Positions 30,478-33,872 of a DNA stretch of 33,872 bases are shown here, piece by piece. Source of the DNA: Deltaproteobacteria bacterium (GTDB lineage Bacteria; Desulfobacterota; JAFDED01); the NCBI GenBank assembly GCA_019310535.1, contig JAFDED010000043.1, positions 1 through 33,872 of the forward strand, in the 5' to 3' direction. The notes beneath the pieces are model-generated. The model was not told the origin of the DNA. It was given only the letters and a program-made list of their open reading frames with translations, and ran no database searches. Each line of letters begins with the position of its first letter. The stretch's first letter is position 1. Both the position numbers and the translations under genes were made by a program.

Positions 30478-31647
30478 ATGAGCAAGAATACGACCAAGAC
30501 TTATGCGGAAATAAATGAACGGATCAAAAAAGGAAAGGCCGTTGTTGTTACGGCCGAGGAGATGATCGGCATAGTAGAATCCACGGGGGCAGCCAAGGCC
30601 GCTGAAGAGGTGGATGTGGTAACCACAGGCACTTTCGGCCCTATGTGCTCATCAGGTGCCTTTTTTAACTTTGGGCATACCAAGCCGCGTATTAAAGCCG
30701 ACAAGGTTTGGCTCAATAATGTCCCGGCATACTCCGGTCTCGCAGCCGTGGATATCTATCTCGGGGCCACCGAGCCAGTGGAAGGCGACCCTCTTAACAA
30801 GGTTTTTCCCGGTGAATTTTCATATGGCGGAGGCCATGTCATCCAGGACCTGGTGGCTGGAAAAAAAATCAACATACACGCCAAAGCTTACGGCACAGAC
30901 TGTTATCCCAGCAAAGGCTTTGAGCGTGAGATTACACTGAGTGAATTTCCCAACGCATGGCTTTACAACCCGCGCAACGCGTATCAAAATTACAACTGTG
31001 CCGTCAACCTGAATAACAACAGGCCCATTTATACGTATATGGGCGTGCTCAAGCCCAATCTGGGCAATGCCAATTACTGTTCGGCCGGACAGCTAAGCCC
31101 TCTGCTCAATGATCCATATTACAGGACCATCGGCATCGGCACCCGCATATTTCTGGGAGGAGCACAGGGGTTTGTAACCTGGTATGGGACACAGCACAGT
31201 CCCAGCGTGAAACGCGGAGAAAACGGGGTAGTGCGAGCTCCAGCCGGGACCATCTCTGTTACCGGTGAACTGAAGGAAATGAGTCCTGACTGGCTGGTGG
31301 GGGCGAGTTTCCAGGGATATGGGTGCACCTTGTTTGTAGGCGTGGGCATTCCGATTCCCATCCTGGACGAGGAGATGGCCCGATTCACCGGGGTAAAAGA
31401 CGAGGATATCTTTACCCAGATAGTAGATTACAGCAATGACTACCCCCAGTTTGAGCCTCGCTCTATGGGGGAGGTGAATTATTCCCAGCTTAAATTGGGC
31501 ACTATCCGCATTAACGGACAGGATGTCCCGGCCTTTCCGCTTTCCAGCTATTCCAAGGCCAAAGAAATCGCCGAAACTTTAAAAGGTTGGATACAAAAGG
31601 GTGAATTTTTATTGGGCGAGCCCCAGCAGCTTTTGCCTCAACCTTGA
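30478..31647 (+). CDS. DUF39 homocysteine-biosynthesis protein (HcyBio family)
   Basis: Family members are implicated in direct sulfide insertion into an aspartate-semialdehyde-derived substrate to make homocysteine in methanogens and some anaerobic bacteria. The 389-residue protein has Gly-Thr-Phe-Gly-Pro-Met-Cys57-Ser-Ser-Gly and Tyr-Gly-Thr-Asp-Cys142-Tyr, matching the two cysteines thought important in the archaeal enzyme. Gly-Gly-Ala-Gln-Gly-Phe and Ser-Phe-Gln-Gly-Tyr-Gly follow further on. The CBS-domain pair fused to it in methanogens is absent, and no ferredoxin-domain partner lies next to it. AGGAGG is 4 bases before ATG 30478; the frame is open from 30460 but that start has no ribosome site. 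A strong terminator follows. It uses the same precursor as DapA. Confidence 0.9.
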   Translation: MSKNTTKTYAEINERIKKGKAVVVTAEEMIGIVESTGAAKAAEEVDVVTTGTFGPMCSSGAFFNFGHTKPRIKADKVWLNNVPAYSGLAAVDIYLGATEPVEGDPLNKVFPGEFSYGGGHVIQDLVAGKKINIHAKAYGTDCYPSKGFEREITLSEFPNAWLYNPRNAYQNYNCAVNLNNNRPIYTYMGVLKPNLGNANYCSAGQLSPLLNDPYYRTIGIGTRIFLGGAQGFVTWYGTQHSPSVKRGENGVVRAPAGTISVTGELKEMSPDWLVGASFQGYGCTLFVGVGIPIPILDEEMARFTGVKDEDIFTQIVDYSNDYPQFEPRSMGEVNYSQLKLGTIRINGQDVPAFPLSSYSKAKEIAETLKGWIQKGEFLLGEPQQLLPQP

Positions 31648-31657
31648 TGGTTCGAAC

Positions 31658-31702
31658 ACACCGGCCTCTTTTAGTCTCGCACAGAGGGAGGCCGGTGTTT
31701 TT
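31658..31702 (+). terminator. Intrinsic terminator after the DUF39 gene
   Basis: ACACCGGCCTC (31658-31668) pairs perfectly with GAGGCCGGTGT (31688-31698) over 11 bp around a 19-base loop, followed by TTTT. It starts 10 bases after the stop codon. Confidence 0.92.
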
Positions 31703-31998
31703 CCGCCTTCGGGCACATCGGTGAAACAAGCCGTTCCATCCTGAGACTTATTGGGGTTACTACTCAGAGCAACTCAGCATGATGTTTCGTCAACTGCAAT
31801 TCTAGACCATGCCTTCCTCCTGTAAATAAGGAAGAACTATTCCTCTCGTTTTTAAGCTCTAACACATTTAATGAAACATTACCCCCATTTTCCATCTTTT
31901 TATCGCCGGTGATATATTTTAATGTGGACTTCATAAGGATTGCTGTTATATGATCCAACGTGGATGTTCCAATTATTACAGGTCTCGGTTGGGTAAAA
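31703..31998. other. Gene-poor spacer after the DUF39 terminator
   Basis: About 300 bases with no convincing gene. A minus-strand frame at 31764-31958 (64 codons) has low-complexity composition and no ribosome site. No promoter or repeat was identified. Confidence 0.4.
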
Positions 31999-32247
31999 AT
32001 GGAAGTCTATCCCTTTCACCACAATAATCAAATATTCAAGGTATTCACGGATTATGATCTAACGTTTGTGGAGCTCCGCGGTGTATTGGATGAACTGATG
32101 GAGATCGAAGCCTTCTCCTCGGATAGTGATGGGGAAACTGAGTGGACGCCCTATCAGGTTCTTTTTGAGGATTTCGTTTACGAGATATGGGTGCTATACC
32201 CCTCGGTGATAATTCATGCCCGCAATACCGCCACCCGACAGGGTTAA
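31999..32247 (+). CDS. Small acidic protein of unknown function (82 aa)
   Basis: The family is not recognised. The product is acidic, with Glu/Asp-rich residues 30-50 and aromatic ends, and no membrane segment or metal motif. The frame opens at GTG 31960, but ATG 31999 begins the more protein-like part; neither has a good ribosome site (GGGT only), which lowers confidence. About 350 bases of intergenic DNA precede it after the DUF39 terminator, without an evident promoter. Confidence 0.4.
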   Translation: MEVYPFHHNNQIFKVFTDYDLTFVELRGVLDELMEIEAFSSDSDGETEWTPYQVLFEDFVYEIWVLYPSVIIHARNTATRQG

Positions 32248-32396
32248 ATCATCATTCAATCAGCATTAACAGGACCACACCGTTAGTTCTCGTACGGCAT
32301 TCTGATGCACAATTAGCGCGGGTTGAGTACATTTTTTTAGAGAAGGCATTTAAAAGCTTTTCTGCTGAAGTTACGTTGCCTATGGATTTGTGATTC

Positions 32397-32425
32397 TTGA
32401 CATTATACAGGTTTTAATTTATTCT
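32397..32425 (+). promoter_or_regulatory. Sigma70-like promoter of the Ldh2-type dehydrogenase gene
   Basis: TTGACA (32397-32402), a 17-base spacer and TATTCT (32420-32425) make a good sigma70 promoter. It would give a leader of about 170 nt before GTG 32601. The region 32248-32600 is otherwise gene-free, with AT-rich DNA and the 13-mer CAGCATTAACAGG at 32261-32273. Confidence 0.65.
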
Positions 32426-32600
32426 CCTGTTATGAAAATTCAAGCCACTTTGGAAACGGCTTGTTATAAATGAAAAACTCTTTGATGCACCAGTATCGGC
32501 CCATTCCCGTCGCACCGCGGACAATGCATTCCAGAACCTCCGCTTCGATAAACCCTTGGATATCGCAACAGGTAAAAAACCAACAAAAGGAGAAGGTCTC

Positions 32601-33668
32601 GTGGCAGAAAAGGAAAAAATAATTAGTGAACGTCAGTTGATGGAATTTTGCGTGCAGACACTTCAGAAAGCGGGATTGCCTCAAGAAGATGCCTGGACCG
32701 TGGCGGACTCTCTGATTGCGGCCAACCTTCGGGGTGTCGATTCCCACGGTGTTTTGCGCCTACCTTCATATATCCGGAGGCTTTTAGACGGCGGTGCAAA
32801 CCCGAAACCTCAAATTCAGGTAATCCGGCGGGGCGCTTCTTTTGTCCGCCTGGATGGCGATCGCGGCATGGGACAGGTGGTGGGAAAGTACGCCATGAAG
32901 GAGACCTTGGAACTTGCTTCACAAACCGGCATTGGAGTGGCCACCGTTTGCAACAGCGACCATTTCGGCGCAGCCGCCTATTATGCGATGATGGCGCTGA
33001 AGCAGGACATGATAGGTCTTGCGATTACCAATGCAGCTCCTATCATGTGCGTATGGGGTGGAAAGGGTCGCTTTATCGGAAATAATCCGATCGCCATAGC
33101 CGTTCCTGCTGGAAAGGAGTTTCCAATCGTCCTGGATATGGCCGTCAGCAACGTGGCTGGTGGAAAAGTCCGCATAGCGGAAAAAAAAGGAATAAAAATC
33201 CCTCTAGACTGGATTGTTGATGAGGAGGGAAACCCCACGGACGACCCCAACGCTTTTGGGGGTAAGACGGGAGGCTCGCTGCTCCCTCTGGGCTATAAAG
33301 GTTACGGGCTGGGCGTCATGGGGGAAATACTCTCGGGAATTCTTTCCGGGGGTAGAATCCTGGATGAAATGCCCTTGTGGCTCGTCGACACATCTCTAAC
33401 CGTGGGAATCGGTCATTTCATGCTGGCCATTCACGTGGATGCGTTTATTCCTATACAGGAATTCAAGAATCGGGCGGATCATCTGGTCCAAAGGATCCAC
33501 TCGGCCCCACGCGCCAAAGGAGTTGAGCGAATTTACCTTCCGGGTGAAATCGAGCACCTCAGTGAACTTAAAAGGAGGGCCGAGGGTATTCCCGTCTCAG
33601 AGGCCGTGTTCCAAGACCTTGTGCGGATAGGACACGAATTGAACATCGGGACCGAGATATTGAGTTGA
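32601..33668 (+). CDS. Malate/L-lactate dehydrogenase of the Ldh2/YlbC type
   Basis: An NAD(P)-dependent 2-hydroxyacid dehydrogenase of the Ldh_2 fold, which is unrelated to Rossmann-type lactate dehydrogenases. The 355-residue protein has Arg-Gly-Val-Asp-Ser-His49-Gly (44-50), Asn-Ser-Asp-His121-Phe-Gly (the catalytic histidine region), Gly-Asn-Asn-Pro-Ile-Ala (160-165) and Gly-Tyr-Lys-Gly-Tyr-Gly-Leu (231-237). GTG 32601 is chosen because GGAG lies 8 bases upstream; an ATG-like start at 32556 lacks a ribosome site. Substrates in the family include malate, lactate, ureidoglycolate and 2,3-diketogulonate, so the substrate here is open. It has its own promoter and stands alone. Confidence 0.88.
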   Translation: MAEKEKIISERQLMEFCVQTLQKAGLPQEDAWTVADSLIAANLRGVDSHGVLRLPSYIRRLLDGGANPKPQIQVIRRGASFVRLDGDRGMGQVVGKYAMKETLELASQTGIGVATVCNSDHFGAAAYYAMMALKQDMIGLAITNAAPIMCVWGGKGRFIGNNPIAIAVPAGKEFPIVLDMAVSNVAGGKVRIAEKKGIKIPLDWIVDEEGNPTDDPNAFGGKTGGSLLPLGYKGYGLGVMGEILSGILSGGRILDEMPLWLVDTSLTVGIGHFMLAIHVDAFIPIQEFKNRADHLVQRIHSAPRAKGVERIYLPGEIEHLSELKRRAEGIPVSEAVFQDLVRIGHELNIGTEILS

Positions 33669-33720
33669 GAGTTTTAAATATTCAATTGAGTCATTGCAGT
33701 TTATAATGTTTCATCCTTTT

Positions 33721-33740
33721 ATAGAATTATCCGCTTTGAA
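33721..33740 (+). repeat. Terminal fragment of the mosaic hairpin repeat, R5
   Basis: TAGAATTATCCGCTTTGA matches the first bases of R4 exactly and of R2 and R1 with one change; after it the similarity stops abruptly. Only the end of the element remains, about 75 bases upstream of a DUF4338-like gene. Confidence 0.5.
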
Positions 33741-33814
33741 AAAAGAATAAGAAAAAGTTGGCGTCAGATTCGATACTGTTGTATAACGTTCTTCAAGAGC
33801 AAGGAGAGAGCGTT

Positions 33815-33872
33815 ATGGAGCCAGTTGTTTTCCGGTACCGATGCCTGGATTTGAGGCCGGAAGATATTTGTT
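33815..33872 (+). CDS. Start of a DUF4338/DruA-like, transposon-associated protein (runs off the window)
   Basis: Only the first 19 codons are visible: Met-Glu-Pro-Val-Val-Phe-Arg-Tyr-Arg-Cys-Leu-Asp-Leu-Arg-Pro-Glu-Asp-Ile-Cys. This opening pattern (Arg-Tyr-Arg-Gly-Arg/Leu-x-Leu/Val-x-x-Glu-Asp-Ile) is one I associate with DUF4338 proteins, which are common in mobile elements and include the Druantia protein DruA. AAGGAG stands 8 bases before the ATG. With so few residues the assignment is tentative. Confidence 0.45.
   Translation, partial: MEPVVFRYRCLDLRPEDIC

Noticed and set aside
30336..30518. Small cysteine-rich frame before the DUF39 gene
   Set aside because: It overlaps the true start of the DUF39 gene and lacks a clear start; the evidence is too weak for a gene call.
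31764..31958. Minus-strand 64-codon frame
   Set aside because: No ribosome site, no recognisable pattern, AT-rich intergenic DNA.
1..33872. CRISPR array or rRNA genes
   Set aside because: No regularly spaced direct repeats of CRISPR type and no rRNA-like sequence were seen; the TGTAAC tract is too short and irregular.

Overview
The window looks like chromosomal DNA from an anaerobic Gram-negative bacterium of moderately high GC, most likely Desulfobacterota-like (former Deltaproteobacteria). This placement is an inference from family content: a DUF39 homocysteine-biosynthesis protein, the RNase G gene overlapping a TIGR03960-type radical SAM gene, COG4671 glycosyltransferases, a DUF4338-type mobile protein, and PriCT-1/ATPase plus integrase remnants of a style I associate with that phylum. 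All calls were made by reading the sequence; no database search was run.

Region 1 (1-4535) is an eroded integrative region at a tRNA-Lys(TTT) gene. It holds a frameshifted primase-like/ATPase remnant, two decayed tyrosine-recombinase 3' ends that both read toward a copy of the tRNA 3' end (an imperfect copy near 949-983, and the real tRNA at 4460-4535), and between the two copies one intact cargo gene, a soluble three-PAS hybrid histidine kinase.

Region 2 (4536-10346) holds RNase G and, overlapping it by 28 bp, a large radical SAM/DUF2344 protein. Copies of a mosaic, intergenic, GC-rich hairpin repeat flank these genes. Further copies lie near 14.7 kb and 24 kb, and a short terminal piece lies near 33.7 kb.

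Region 3 (10347-22505) is devoted to sugars. A first run encodes 6-phosphogluconolactonase, a fusion of two glycosyltransferase-like domains, and a GT4 enzyme. After two small unknown genes comes a tightly packed seven-gene operon: COG4671 transferase, GT2-like transferase, two GT4 transferases, a radical SAM/SPASM protein, a second COG4671-like transferase and a polysaccharide-deacetylase-like enzyme. This looks like the core of an undescribed glycan or glycoconjugate pathway, and the radical SAM step is its most unusual part.

Region 4 (22506-29373): dapA is preceded by a perfect -35 box, two perfect or near-perfect tandem duplications, a long-range stem with two competing 5' arms, and an intrinsic terminator. 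This arrangement resembles an attenuator. On the other strand, E1alpha, E1beta and E2 of a 2-oxoacid/acetoin dehydrogenase are followed by three small proteins of unknown function and a 6-pyruvoyltetrahydropterin synthase-like enzyme, possibly in one transcript.

Region 5 (29374-33872): an Rrf2-type regulator with three candidate Fe-S cysteines is divergent from the dehydrogenase operon. It is followed by the DUF39 homocysteine-biosynthesis gene with a strong terminator, a small unknown gene, an Ldh2-type malate/lactate dehydrogenase with a good sigma70-like promoter, and the first 19 codons of a DUF4338/DruA-like protein running off the window.
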